A stretch of 64,000 nucleotides of DNA from Bryobacteraceae bacterium. GTDB taxonomy: Bacteria; Acidobacteriota; Terriglobia; Bryobacterales; Bryobacteraceae. Positions 1 through 8,165 of this stretch are shown here, piece after piece. The translations under genes and the position numbers were made by a program. Position 1 is the stretch's first letter; each line of letters starts with the position of its first letter. The stretch spans positions 48,898 through 112,897 of the forward strand of contig JAHCHE010000029.1 of the NCBI GenBank assembly GCA_026129905.1. Direction: 5' to 3'. The notes beneath the pieces were generated by a model. The model was not told the origin of the DNA. It did not search any database and worked only from the letters and a program-made list of their open reading frames with translations.

Positions 1-145
1 ACCCGAATTGGTCGCCTAAACGGGCGGTGGGACCGTCCGCCGGCGCTCTTCTCGCCGGCATCGGCCCGCTTACGATCACGAATGCCAGGACCAGCAGAAG
101 CGCCATGAGGCTCCCGCCGAATATCCTCCTCCGAAAATTGCACAT
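1..145 (-). CDS. N-terminus of an exported or membrane protein, cut by the window edge
   Basis: An open frame starts at ATG 145 on the minus strand and runs off the left edge without a stop (48 codons seen). A GGGAGA purine run lies about 10 nt upstream. Residues 1-7 hold an Arg cluster (RRR) and residues 12-25 are hydrophobic (LMALLLVLAFVIV), followed by small residues, which is the layout of a signal peptide or signal anchor. A second Met at residue 14, with GGGAG in front, is an alternative start. The mature part is outside the window, so no function can be given. Confidence 0.5.
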   Translation of the reverse strand, partial: MCNFRRRIFGGSLMALLLVLAFVIVSGPMPARRAPADGPTARLGDQFG

Positions 146-509
146 GATGGTCGGTCTCCCTGGATTGAACGGCTTACGCACAACCGCGGCTCGCCATCCC
201 GCCGTAACCCGGCCTCAACACCAATGGTTCGGCGAAACATCCTGGAAAGAAGGTGGGGGAAACCGGAAGAAAGGATCAGAGTCTTTACCTTAGTTCCGCG
301 CAAAATCTTACGTAGTCGGATTCCAGGCAGACGCCGGAGACGGAGCGAGCCGAAACGCCGGATGGGGCTTCGCGGCGCCATCCGCTTGAGGGGTCGTCGA
401 AGGGTTCACCGCCTCGTCCGGCGGCGGGTCCTTGTCGCCGGCGGAAATCGACGCCTCAGCGGCCGGGCGCTAGGCTCGTGCGGCGGCGATCCCGACGGAG
501 CCCGGACGA
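146..509. other. Intergenic region between divergent genes
   Basis: About 360 bases separate the leftward truncated gene from the rightward amidohydrolase. Open frames here show no recognisable protein similarity and overlap each other on both strands, as expected in GC-rich DNA. Apart from the TATAAT element next to the amidohydrolase start, nothing functional was seen. Confidence 0.4.
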
Positions 510-515
510 TATAAT
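510..515 (+). promoter_or_regulatory. TATAAT -10 element, probable leaderless promoter of the amidohydrolase
   Basis: A perfect TATAAT hexamer ends exactly 7 nt before the ATG at 523. Transcription would then begin at or next to the start codon. No Shine-Dalgarno sequence is visible. The same 7-nt spacing recurs at other genes in this window. No good -35 hexamer is seen at the expected distance. Confidence 0.55.
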
Positions 516-522
516 CGGCCGC

Positions 523-1398
523 ATGTCGTATATCGAGCGGAGAGAGGTTCTGTCGGCGGGGTTGGTGAGCCTAGCCAGTTTTATCATCGGAGGGCCGCTG
601 ACGCCGAAGGTCGCCGCCGAGAGCCGGCGAAGCATTTTTGACGCGCACCTGCACATCCCGAGCGATAACGGCGAGAACTTTCAGTGGAACCTGGTCACGC
701 CGACAATGCCCGAGTTCGTGGCCTACCTGGACAAGTGCGGCGTCAAGCGCGGCGTCATTTCGTCTTCGTGGAGCAACAAGGCGAAGTCACCCGAAGATTA
801 CCGGAACGGCAACAATGAAGTCGCCAAGTACTCGGAGCGGTACAAGGGCCGGTTCCGAGGCAGTTGCGTGATCACCCCGCACCGGATCGACGACGCGCTG
901 AGCGAGATCGAGCGGTGCCGGAAAGAGCTGGGATTCGTGTGGCTCGGCGAGTGCTGCAACTACATGACCGGTTACAAGTACGATACGCCGGAATGGACCC
1001 AGGTGATGAAGCTGGCCACCGAGCTGAATATGGTACTGCAAATCCATACGACCACGGCGGAGATGAGATACCTGGCGGAAAATTTCCCGAACGCGACAAT
1101 CGTGTTCCCGCACCTGGGTTCGAACCTGAAAGACATCTCCGAACGGATCGAGATCGTCGCCAGGCATAAGAACACGCATCTGGAGCTTTCCGGGTCGGGC
1201 CACGAGCGGGTGGGGATTGTCGAAAAGGCGGTGAACGAGATCGGCGCCGACCGCGTTCTCTATGGCTCGGATTTCACGATCAACGAGCCGAGCGGCGTGA
1301 TCATGCGGGTGAAGAACGCGTTCCTGACGAAGGAGGAGCGGGACAAGATCCTTTTCGGGAACCTCGAGCGACTGCTGGCGAAGGCCGCGGCAGGATAG
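523..1398 (+). CDS. Amidohydrolase 2-type metal-dependent hydrolase with Tat-like leader
   Basis: This 291-aa protein belongs to the amidohydrolase superfamily (amidohydrolase_2 branch), TIM-barrel hydrolases or decarboxylases of small organic substrates. Visible signs are the beta-1 HxH metal motif (DAHLH, H42 and H44), later barrel histidines in LQIHTTT and FPHLGS, and the C-terminal metal Asp in YGSDFT. The N-terminus (ERREVL followed by a hydrophobic stretch to about residue 30) looks like a twin-arginine signal, implying export. ATG 523 was chosen over earlier in-frame codons because the Tat-like leader begins there and a TATAAT box lies 7 nt upstream. The substrate cannot be told from sequence. 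Confidence 0.8.
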   Translation: MSYIERREVLSAGLVSLASFIIGGPLTPKVAAESRRSIFDAHLHIPSDNGENFQWNLVTPTMPEFVAYLDKCGVKRGVISSSWSNKAKSPEDYRNGNNEVAKYSERYKGRFRGSCVITPHRIDDALSEIERCRKELGFVWLGECCNYMTGYKYDTPEWTQVMKLATELNMVLQIHTTTAEMRYLAENFPNATIVFPHLGSNLKDISERIEIVARHKNTHLELSGSGHERVGIVEKAVNEIGADRVLYGSDFTINEPSGVIMRVKNAFLTKEERDKILFGNLERLLAKAAAG

Positions 1399-1446
1399 TG
1401 GCGACGGCGGCGCCGTGCCCCGGGCGCCACGCAAAGGTCGGGCCGC

Positions 1447-2934
1447 CTACGTCCGCGTTCCGGCCGAACCGAGGTTCCTCAACTCGTCTTCGAGACTGTA
1501 GCTGCCCAGGAGCCGGTCGAGCAGCGCCGAGGCGCGCTCCCAATCATAGGTGCGGTGGGAATGGCCCTTCGTCACGTGGGCCGCGCCGGCATAGAACATC
1601 TCGTATTGGGTATGCCGGGAGGCAAATTCCGATCCGACGGCGTCCCAGGCCAGCTTGAAGAATTTCACGCGGTCGGGCGGGGTGAGGACGGCGCAGCCCT
1701 GCGCCCGCAGCGCGTAGTCGGCCAGCCGGGCGTCCGCAAGGTCTTCGATGCCCGAGGGGAGCATGATCATGCTGCCGCCCGCGAGGTTTCGCAGGGAGGC
1801 GATCACCTCGGGGTAGATGCGCTGCGCGAACACCTGCGCGGCGTAGAGCGTGTGCCGGTCCGGAACGAAGTACTGGCCCTGTTGGCCGCCCTTGATCTCC
1901 ATCGCGTGGACGAGTCCTTCGACCGTTGCGGCGTGAGCGGCCACTTCACCGAGGGTTTCGCGAACCTGGGGAAAGTTCTCCGAGCCGTTGGCCGCGGCGA
2001 TCGTCCGCCCGACGGCCGCCAGGAAACGGAGCTTCACCGCCAGCCGGATCTGGCACTGGTAGTTCTGGTAAACGTGCGCCGGGGTGGCGTGAAACTGCTT
2101 CTGGCACATGGCGATGTCGCCGTCGATGAACACCCGGTCCCAGGGGACGCGCACTTCGTCGAAGTAGAGCACCGCGTCGTTCTCGTCATACCGGCTGGCC
2201 AGCGGATTGTCGAAAACAGAACCGGCGGCCGCTTCGTAGGATTTGCGCGAGAGGATCTTCAGCCCTGACGCATTCATTGGGATGGCGAACGAGAGCGCGT
2301 AGGGCTCGTCGCCCGGCTTCAGCGGTTGGATGGAGGTGACCAGAACCTCGTCGGCCATCACCGCGCTCGTGCCCAGCATCTTCGCGCCCTTAACCGTGAT
2401 GCCCCGCGAGTCGCGGTCACAGATCCGCGCCACCTGCGTTTCGTCCGGCTGCTCGTGCGCGCTTCGCGTTCGGTCCGCGAGCGGGTTGATGATCACGTAG
2501 GTGAGGAACAGGTCGCGGTCGCGGGCGAATTCGTAGTAGTCGCGGAGGGCGGCCCCGCGGCGAGCGTCGTATGCGTCGAAGACGGCGGCGCCCATGAACA
2601 TACCGGACAGGCAAGAAGCGACATGGTCCGGCGCGCGTCCCATGAAGCCGAAGTGGGTCTCCGCCCACGCCGTCAGAGCTTCCCTGCGCGCCGCCAGTTC
2701 GGCGTAAGTGGTGGGCAACTGCCAGGCGTGGTTGACCCGGCCGCCCGTGGACGGCGAGACAAACGTCATTCGCTCGATCTGTTCCGGGGCGCATTGAAAA
2801 TCGTACAGGTGAGCGACGGAGACCACGGAGTTGCGGAAGGCCGGATGAGCGGTGACGTCTTCGACGCGCTCTCCCCGGATGTAGACCTCACGCCCGTCGC
2901 GCAGCGAGTTCAGGTAGTCGGCGCCCGTCCTCAT
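1447..2934 (-). CDS. 4-hydroxyphenylacetate 3-monooxygenase family (HpaB-type) flavin oxygenase
   Basis: The 495-aa protein has the full length and character of the HpaB/PvcC family, FADH2-dependent large components that ortho-hydroxylate phenols. Typical segments are RTGADYLNSLRDGREVYI at the N-terminus, the central ITVKGAKMLGTSAVMADE and DENDAVLYFDEVRVPWDRVF blocks, and a helical C-terminal domain. The start ATG 2934 has GGAGG upstream. It is the last gene of a leftward run with a cupin (gap 36 bp) and a DUF2848 protein, suggesting aromatic or catechol breakdown. No reductase partner (HpaC) is next to it, so reduced flavin must come from elsewhere. The substrate is not established. Confidence 0.85.
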   Translation of the reverse strand: MRTGADYLNSLRDGREVYIRGERVEDVTAHPAFRNSVVSVAHLYDFQCAPEQIERMTFVSPSTGGRVNHAWQLPTTYAELAARREALTAWAETHFGFMGRAPDHVASCLSGMFMGAAVFDAYDARRGAALRDYYEFARDRDLFLTYVIINPLADRTRSAHEQPDETQVARICDRDSRGITVKGAKMLGTSAVMADEVLVTSIQPLKPGDEPYALSFAIPMNASGLKILSRKSYEAAAGSVFDNPLASRYDENDAVLYFDEVRVPWDRVFIDGDIAMCQKQFHATPAHVYQNYQCQIRLAVKLRFLAAVGRTIAAANGSENFPQVRETLGEVAAHAATVEGLVHAMEIKGGQQGQYFVPDRHTLYAAQVFAQRIYPEVIASLRNLAGGSMIMLPSGIEDLADARLADYALRAQGCAVLTPPDRVKFFKLAWDAVGSEFASRHTQYEMFYAGAAHVTKGHSHRTYDWERASALLDRLLGSYSLEDELRNLGSAGTRT

Positions 2935-2970
2935 GGGTAACCTCCGGCGGCCTTTCGCGTTCGGCGGGCG

Positions 2971-3351
2971 CTACGCCGATCCATAGTAGTGAAGCTCAAA
3001 CAGCAGGCAGCCTCTTTCGGACTTGAAGGGACCGTGGTGGACGCCCGGAGGCCGGCAGGCATAGGTTGGCGCGTGAAACTGAACGCCGCCGTTGCCCTGC
3101 GCGTCGTTGCCGACGATCAGGTCGCCTTCCGCCAGGTACACTTCTTCCCAATGGTCGTGCACGAAGGGCTGCTCCGAGAAGACGCCCGGCGCGATCCGCA
3201 GCAGGCGCGACCGGCTGCCCCGCTTGTTCACTTCATCCAGATCGCTTGCGAGGATCTTCTGCGTAAACCCCTCCTTGTAACCGGGCGGGGTCTCCCACCC
3301 GTGGCTCAAATCGATCGGGAAAAACTCCAAATGAGGCTTACCTTGCGCCAT
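2971..3351 (-). CDS. Single-domain cupin protein
   Basis: A 126-aa protein with one cupin fold. The metal-binding motif 1 is visible as HDHWEEVYLAEGD (two His and a Glu) and motif 2 as PPGVHHGPF, so a 3-His/1-Glu metal site is likely. Small cupins of this kind include ring-cleaving or C-C cleaving dioxygenases and ChrR-like proteins. It lies between the HpaB-type oxygenase and the DUF2848 gene in one transcription unit with gaps of 36 and 18 bp, so a role as a dioxygenase or chaperone in the same aromatic pathway is reasonable but inferred. Confidence 0.75.
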   Translation of the reverse strand: MAQGKPHLEFFPIDLSHGWETPPGYKEGFTQKILASDLDEVNKRGSRSRLLRIAPGVFSEQPFVHDHWEEVYLAEGDLIVGNDAQGNGGVQFHAPTYACRPPGVHHGPFKSERGCLLFELHYYGSA

Positions 3352-3369
3352 AGTCGGTATCCTACGTCT

Positions 3370-4065
3370 TCAACCCTCGATCGGCAACGCGCGGCAGTCG
3401 TAACTGTGGGTGATCTTCCGTTTCCGGACGGGGTCTTCCAGTTCAACGATGAAGGTATCCGCCCACCGAACTCCGCCTTGCGCCGGCAAAGTTCCGCAGA
3501 ACATCGCCGTGCCGGGAGCGAACTCCGCCCCGGAGTTCCCGCGGTAGAGTTCCACCAGGTCGCGGGGATGGCGGATTGCCGAGACTGGACCCTCCTGATA
3601 GATCGTCCGCCCGTCGCCCAAGGCGGCGTACGAGCGCAGGATCAGTTCGTCCCAGTGCGGCTCGACCGAATCGAAGCTCCAGACCGCCGGCGCCAGCGGC
3701 TTAGCGCACAGTTGCTTGGAAAGCGTGACTCCCACGGCCTCTGCTTTGCGATCCGTGTGGTCCGATCCCACTCCGACCCACCATACGCCGTCGTGGTTCA
3801 GCAGAACAAATTCGACCTCGCCCGTGGAGTCCGCGCCGATTACATCAATCGCGGATGCGGTCGTCATCAGTGACGCAGCCACCCGGTAGAAGATCGGAGT
3901 GCGCGCGGGCGCCGGAATGCCTAATTCCGCGAGTTCCCGGATGTGATGCTCGATCGCCCTCTGATCCCGGCCCGTCCAGCCGGCGATCACCAGATCCCGG
4001 ATCGGCGCATCCGACCAGCGGTCGCCTTCCAAGCCTTGCAGGTTCAAGGAAATCCGTGAGGCCAT
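3370..4065 (-). CDS. DUF2848 family protein
   Basis: The 231-aa protein matches the general pattern of DUF2848, a family of about 220-240 aa often found beside aromatic and organic-acid catabolic genes. Recognisable parts are the central VEFVLLNHDGVWWVGVGSDH segment and the C-terminal RWADTFIVELEDP block. The first in-frame initiation codon is a TTG at 4068, but the ATG at 4065 is preferred. It is the first gene of the DUF2848-cupin-HpaB unit. The biochemical function of the family is unknown to me. Confidence 0.7.
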   Translation of the reverse strand: MASRISLNLQGLEGDRWSDAPIRDLVIAGWTGRDQRAIEHHIRELAELGIPAPARTPIFYRVAASLMTTASAIDVIGADSTGEVEFVLLNHDGVWWVGVGSDHTDRKAEAVGVTLSKQLCAKPLAPAVWSFDSVEPHWDELILRSYAALGDGRTIYQEGPVSAIRHPRDLVELYRGNSGAEFAPGTAMFCGTLPAQGGVRWADTFIVELEDPVRKRKITHSYDCRALPIEG

Positions 4066-4270
4066 CAAAAGTTATGTTTCAGCATACGTCATCGCGCCGC
4101 GGCGTCGAACACGTCAGCGCCCGGGAATGGCGGGAGCCGCAACTCGGCGACTGGCGATTTGACACCGTGGGAAGTTTATTCCGGACTCCGGGCTGACGGG
4201 ACGACTAAACGGAAGGAGTTGCGCTGGAAGGGCAATTGCATCAACCGAGGAGTGGAGGTGGATTGGGGAC

Positions 4271-4348
4271 ATGAATGAACTCGGTTGGTTCATCATGACG
4301 GCGGTATGGTTGTTTGTCGCGGCGGTGGCATACAGCGTCGTCCCCTAA
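4271..4348 (+). CDS. 25-residue single-span membrane microprotein
   Basis: ATG 4271 opens a 25-codon frame ending at TAA 4348, too short for usual gene calling. The product starts MNELGWF and is mostly hydrophobic (IMTAVWLFVAAVAY), ending SVVP, so it should be one transmembrane helix with a very short acidic N-terminus. GAGG/GGTGG purine runs lie upstream. A strong AGGAGG site for the next gene begins 2 bases after its stop, so the two frames are probably co-transcribed and translated in sequence. It resembles the size of small accessory subunits of transporters or oxidases, but no such partner is adjacent. Confidence 0.5.
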   Translation: MNELGWFIMTAVWLFVAAVAYSVVP

Positions 4349-4360
4349 CCAGGAGGAAAC

Positions 4361-4552
4361 GTGGTGGAACACGAGAAAACATTGGCGGCGCTGGTCCGCG
4401 CCGCCCAACAGCGGAGACCGAGGAAGCCCGAGGGTCGACTGGCGGTTTCCATAGGACAACAGCGGCGGTACGTATCGCTGGACGAGTTGGTTGAGACTTA
4501 TTCGAGTGAAAGCCGTGTGGGAACGGCGCCTGTTCCGCTGAAACGGAGATAG
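4361..4552 (+). CDS. 63-residue basic hypothetical protein
   Basis: This frame starts at tandem GTG codons (4361 and 4364). AGGAGG ends 4 nt before the first and 7 nt before the second, so the second may be the real start. The product is small and basic with alternating charged residues (RRPRKPEGR, GQQRRYVSLDELVETY). No signal peptide, membrane span, cysteine motif or known domain is visible. It directly follows the 25-aa membrane microprotein and converges on the large FGE-like gene. I do not recognise it; the strong ribosome-binding site is the main reason to believe it. Confidence 0.5.
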   Translation: MVEHEKTLAALVRAAQQRRPRKPEGRLAVSIGQQRRYVSLDELVETYSSESRVGTAPVPLKRR

Positions 4553-4573
4553 GCGCCGTCAAGCCGGGGTGGG

Positions 4574-6913
4574 TCACTCCGGCTGCCACTCGAAATACGA
4601 TCCGTACCCGCCCCCCAGGTTCCGCGATAGCCAGAGCCGGTACTCCCGCGACGCCGTCCGCGTCACCTCCTTGCGGCCCGCCTCGGTGTTGGTCAGAATA
4701 ACCACTTGCGTCCGGCCCTCCGCGTCTTTGCGCGAGCAGACAATCTCGTCCCGGAAGTCACCCAGCAGGTCCGCGGTCATGATGACGCGGCACGCGGTTT
4801 CCGAGGGCGCCGGCGCCCCGGCGGGCGCGAGCTTGCCCCCTTCGAACCACGCCAGTTCGAGCGCGTCCGGACTCACCAACTCCCGCACGGCGCCGCCGGT
4901 CCAGTTCACCGGCCGGTATCGAGCCGGAAAGCCCTCCATCAGGATCTTGCCGTCCGAGCCGAGCAGCACGGTGTCCTTCGCAAGGTGTCCATCGCGATTG
5001 GTCAGCATCTCCATGCCCGGATGCGCGGCGGAAATGTCGGCCGCCCACCCGATGTGGGCGTGCGTCCAGCTCGGGTCGTCCTCGCGGTTCACCTTCCAGA
5101 TCAGCTTGCCTGTCGGCGCGTCCACCAGGTATGCGCCGGCGTGCGTGCTGGTCTCCACGACGTAAAACACCTGCCGCTCCTTCCGGTCGGGCAGCACGCG
5201 CTTCACCGCCACGATGTCCGGATGGGCCCGGTAGAGCGACCACTTCAGCGTGCCGTCGGGATTCAGCACGGTGGTCCCGTTAAAGACCTCGTCTTTGCCA
5301 TCGCCGTCCAGGTCGGCGATGTCGATATGGTGCGATCCCGATCCGTTTGTCGCCCCGTAGCTGTTGTATTCCCACAACTGCCGGAGCCTCGCCGGTTCCC
5401 AGGCATGAAACCGCTCGTTCTCGTATAGCCCCGTCTGCGTGACCAGCGACGGCCGCTTTCCGTCCAGGTACGCCACCGACATGTGGACCCTGGTGGAGGT
5501 ACCCGAATGGTCGGTGGCCATCTCCGGCCACGGCGCGCGCCGGAGCACGCGTCCGGTCATGCCATCCAGAATCGCGAGGTCGACGCTGCCATCCAGGAGA
5601 ATCCGCGCCGCGACCTCGGCCTTGCCGTCTCCGTCGAAGTCGTATATGAGCACGGGCGAGTTGTTGGCGTTGCCGTAGCAGTGCTCATAGTCGATCAGGG
5701 GCCGCCGCCAGAGCTGCTTGCCGTAGGACGTGAACGCCTCCAGTTCCACCGGCTTTCCCGGATCTCGGGTGTTCTCGCGGATTCCGTTGTTGCAGCGGAA
5801 CACGACGTCCAGGCGCCGGTCGCCGTCCAGGTCGCCAAACATCGGCGTGCAGTCGCCCTCGGCCGGGCTCGGCTCGAAAACCGCCGCGACCCGGGTTGCC
5901 TCCTGCCCCGCCGTCACGGCCGCCCACTCGCTCGGCGCGGCCTCTTGCCCGTCCGCGCCGACGTTCCTGACGCGGTAGTAGAGCCGCGCGCCCGCCGGCG
6001 CATCCGCATCCACCAAACTGGTTGCATCCGTCACGGGACGGCCATTCACTCGCACGCCTGCCGCATCCATGCGCGGCGAGCGGTAGACGTTGTACCCGCC
6101 CGCGTCGCCCGGGAGCATCTGCCAGGACAGGAACACCCCGCCTCGCGCCGGCAAAGCCACCAACCGCCGAGGCTGCCGCCGGAAATGGGTCGAGCCCGCC
6201 GGTTCCCTCACCAGCCGGAAGCCCAAATCCGGATGCCGGATTCCCGCGCTCGTCCCGCTGCGCGAATCCACCGGCAGGTACGCCGCGCTCCGCGCCCACG
6301 ATCCTCCCGCCACGCCGCCATCCTTTTCCACCGGATGCGTAAGCCGGAAGATCCACGGCCGTCCCGCCAGCTCATATTCGTTGGTCACCATCTGCCAGAC
6401 GTTGCCGGCCATGTCGTACAGGCCCCAAGGATTGGCCGCGTAGGACCGCACGGGCTTCAGGTGCTTCCTCCAATCCGGAAACGCGCGGTCGCCCGTCTCG
6501 TCGTAATTGGCGCGGCCCCTTGGATCCTCGTCCCCCCACGCGTACTTCACGCCGGCGCGGCCCGCCCGCGCGGCGTACTCCCACTCGGCCGGCGTCGGCA
6601 ACCGGTACGCGCGGTCCTCCTTGCTCGATCGCCACCGCGCGTATTCGTACGCGTCGTAGCGGTTCACATAGATTACCGGGTGCGCCTCGAACCCACCCGG
6701 CGGCGCCCCCGCGACGAAGTGCTCCGGCGCCGGCCGCCCTGTCGCTTGTAGGAAGCCGGCCCATTGCGCATTCGTTACGGGCGCATCGGCGATCTCGAAA
6801 TCGTCCACGCGCACGCCGGGCCGCCCCGGCAATTCCCCACTCCGAATCGGGACAAACTTCTCCTGTGCCCAGAGGACCGGGCAGAACAGCAGCAGAGCAC
6901 CGATGGTTCTCAT
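4574..6913 (-). CDS. Secreted FGE-like / FN3 / rhamnogalacturonan-lyase (PL11)-like fusion
   Basis: A 779-aa protein with a signal peptide (residues 1-16, ending VLWA). Residues about 20-235 form an FGE-sulfatase (C-type-lectin-like) domain: VTNAQWAGFLQATG, LPTPAEWEYAARAG, MAGNVWQMV, GGSWARSAAY and DLGFRLVRE. The catalytic and copper-binding Cys pair of true formylglycine-generating enzymes is absent. A fibronectin-III-like stretch (about 245-340) follows, then a propeller with Ca-binding DGDGK loops (YDFDGDGKAEVAARI, ADLDGDGKDEVF) and the HAHIGWAADI segment typical of PL11 rhamnogalacturonan lyases. Likely an extracellular pectin-binding or pectin-cleaving protein. ATG 6913 was preferred over an upstream frame extension because the signal peptide starts there. 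Confidence 0.75.
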   Translation of the reverse strand: MRTIGALLLFCPVLWAQEKFVPIRSGELPGRPGVRVDDFEIADAPVTNAQWAGFLQATGRPAPEHFVAGAPPGGFEAHPVIYVNRYDAYEYARWRSSKEDRAYRLPTPAEWEYAARAGRAGVKYAWGDEDPRGRANYDETGDRAFPDWRKHLKPVRSYAANPWGLYDMAGNVWQMVTNEYELAGRPWIFRLTHPVEKDGGVAGGSWARSAAYLPVDSRSGTSAGIRHPDLGFRLVREPAGSTHFRRQPRRLVALPARGGVFLSWQMLPGDAGGYNVYRSPRMDAAGVRVNGRPVTDATSLVDADAPAGARLYYRVRNVGADGQEAAPSEWAAVTAGQEATRVAAVFEPSPAEGDCTPMFGDLDGDRRLDVVFRCNNGIRENTRDPGKPVELEAFTSYGKQLWRRPLIDYEHCYGNANNSPVLIYDFDGDGKAEVAARILLDGSVDLAILDGMTGRVLRRAPWPEMATDHSGTSTRVHMSVAYLDGKRPSLVTQTGLYENERFHAWEPARLRQLWEYNSYGATNGSGSHHIDIADLDGDGKDEVFNGTTVLNPDGTLKWSLYRAHPDIVAVKRVLPDRKERQVFYVVETSTHAGAYLVDAPTGKLIWKVNREDDPSWTHAHIGWAADISAAHPGMEMLTNRDGHLAKDTVLLGSDGKILMEGFPARYRPVNWTGGAVRELVSPDALELAWFEGGKLAPAGAPAPSETACRVIMTADLLGDFRDEIVCSRKDAEGRTQVVILTNTEAGRKEVTRTASREYRLWLSRNLGGGYGSYFEWQPE

Positions 6914-6971
6914 AGCGTCCGAAAGCCTATCACAGCGGTGGCGCGAACACTCGTGTTTGCCGCGTCGCCAC

Positions 6972-8165
6972 TCATGACGACGCCTGGCAGTAGAGCGCGG
7001 CCGCGAGGGCGTAGACACTGGCGCAATGCGCCAGCCGCGAGATCGACACCCGCTCGTCGTCCGAATGGGCCGTTTGGTGCGCCGGGCCGTAGTAGACCGC
7101 CGCGACGCCGGCCTCGTTGCTGTAAAGGTTGGCGTCGCCGACCAGTCCCATGCCGACGATCTCCGGCGCCGCTCCAGAAACTTCTCTCGCCGACTCGCTC
7201 AAGGCCCGGACGATCGCATGGCCCGAAGGCGTTTCGAACGGTTCGCGCTCACCGTCGAGGAAGTAGCTCCAATGCATGCCGGACCCGGCGGCGTAGCGGC
7301 GGCAGATTTCCTCGAATTCGGCATGGATGTCCGGGAGCGCGATGCCTGGGGTCCACCGTCTCGTGCCGGTGATGCGGAATCGCGCCGGCAGCCGGTTCAT
7401 GTAATCGCCGCCGTGAACCATTCCTACGTTGTAGAGTTGCCGTCCGCAGAGCGGGTGGGCCGGTTGTGTCTTGAACTGCTCCTCGCGCTCCTGCAACTCG
7501 GTCAACAGCTTGCCGACCCAGTAAGCCGGGTTCGTCTCGTAGGGGACTTTGATGGTGTGGATGGGGCCGCGGTCGTCCTTCACCTCGATGGTGAACACAG
7601 CCGATCCGAGGCTCGCGGCCCAGATGGCGCACGGACCCTCGACGATGACGATGGCGCCGGCGGGAATCCTGCCGGAGCGCAAGTGTTGAATGAGCCGGAT
7701 CGGGCCTTCCTTCTTGCCCTCGGGAGCCTCGTGTCCGACCACTCCCGTTAGCCAGAGGTCGCCGGACAGCTTCACGCCCGCTCGCTGAAGCGCTGAGGCG
7801 GCGTGGACCATGGCCACGAGCCCGCCCTTCATATCCTCCGCGCCGCGGCCGGAGATCCAGTCCCCGTCCCGGACGGGCGGCGCGCTGTTGCCAATGGGAA
7901 TGGTATCGGTGTGTCCGTTGAAAACCAGCGCCGGACCGCCGCCCGAACCGGCGATGCGGGCATAAACGTTCGGCCGTTCGGGCGCGACCTCATCCAACTC
8001 CGGTTGGAAGCCTTCGCGCTTGAGCAATTCGGCGAGGAAAAGGCTTCCGGGACCCTCGCGGCCGGTTTCGCTGGCGACTTCAACGAACGCGAGGGCGTCG
8101 CGAGCGATAGCTTCGGGGTCGATGCGCTCCAGGACTTGGGCGGCCGTCAGCGGGATTAGGGTCAC
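6972..8165 (-). CDS. M20-family amidohydrolase (ArgE/DapE/ACY1-like)
   Basis: The 397-aa product carries the M20 metallopeptidase pattern: NGHTDTIP with the metal His and Asp, GRGAEDMKGG with the bridging Asp, GHEAPEGKKEG at the general-base/metal Glu position, a VEGP segment and a C-terminal HQTAHSDDE with the last metal His. Such enzymes remove acyl groups from amino acids or split short peptides in the cytoplasm. The start is GTG 8165, overlapping the stop of the upstream gene in a GTGA arrangement, so translation is coupled. Its tie to a FucI-like gene is unusual; the substrate is unknown. Confidence 0.8.
   Translation of the reverse strand: MTLIPLTAAQVLERIDPEAIARDALAFVEVASETGREGPGSLFLAELLKREGFQPELDEVAPERPNVYARIAGSGGGPALVFNGHTDTIPIGNSAPPVRDGDWISGRGAEDMKGGLVAMVHAASALQRAGVKLSGDLWLTGVVGHEAPEGKKEGPIRLIQHLRSGRIPAGAIVIVEGPCAIWAASLGSAVFTIEVKDDRGPIHTIKVPYETNPAYWVGKLLTELQEREEQFKTQPAHPLCGRQLYNVGMVHGGDYMNRLPARFRITGTRRWTPGIALPDIHAEFEEICRRYAAGSGMHWSYFLDGEREPFETPSGHAIVRALSESAREVSGAAPEIVGMGLVGDANLYSNEAGVAAVYYGPAHQTAHSDDERVSISRLAHCASVYALAAALYCQASS

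Noticed and set aside
1117..1131. GGTTCGAACC-like sequence resembling a tRNA T-arm
   Set aside because: It lies inside the amidohydrolase gene and no cloverleaf can be built around it.
4159..4187. TTGACA with 17-bp spacing as promoter of the microprotein pair
   Set aside because: The hexamer at the -10 position (CGGACT) does not resemble a -10 element.
5483..6751. A 422-codon plus-strand frame
   Set aside because: Antisense to the FGE/PL11-like gene, Arg/His-rich and without motifs.
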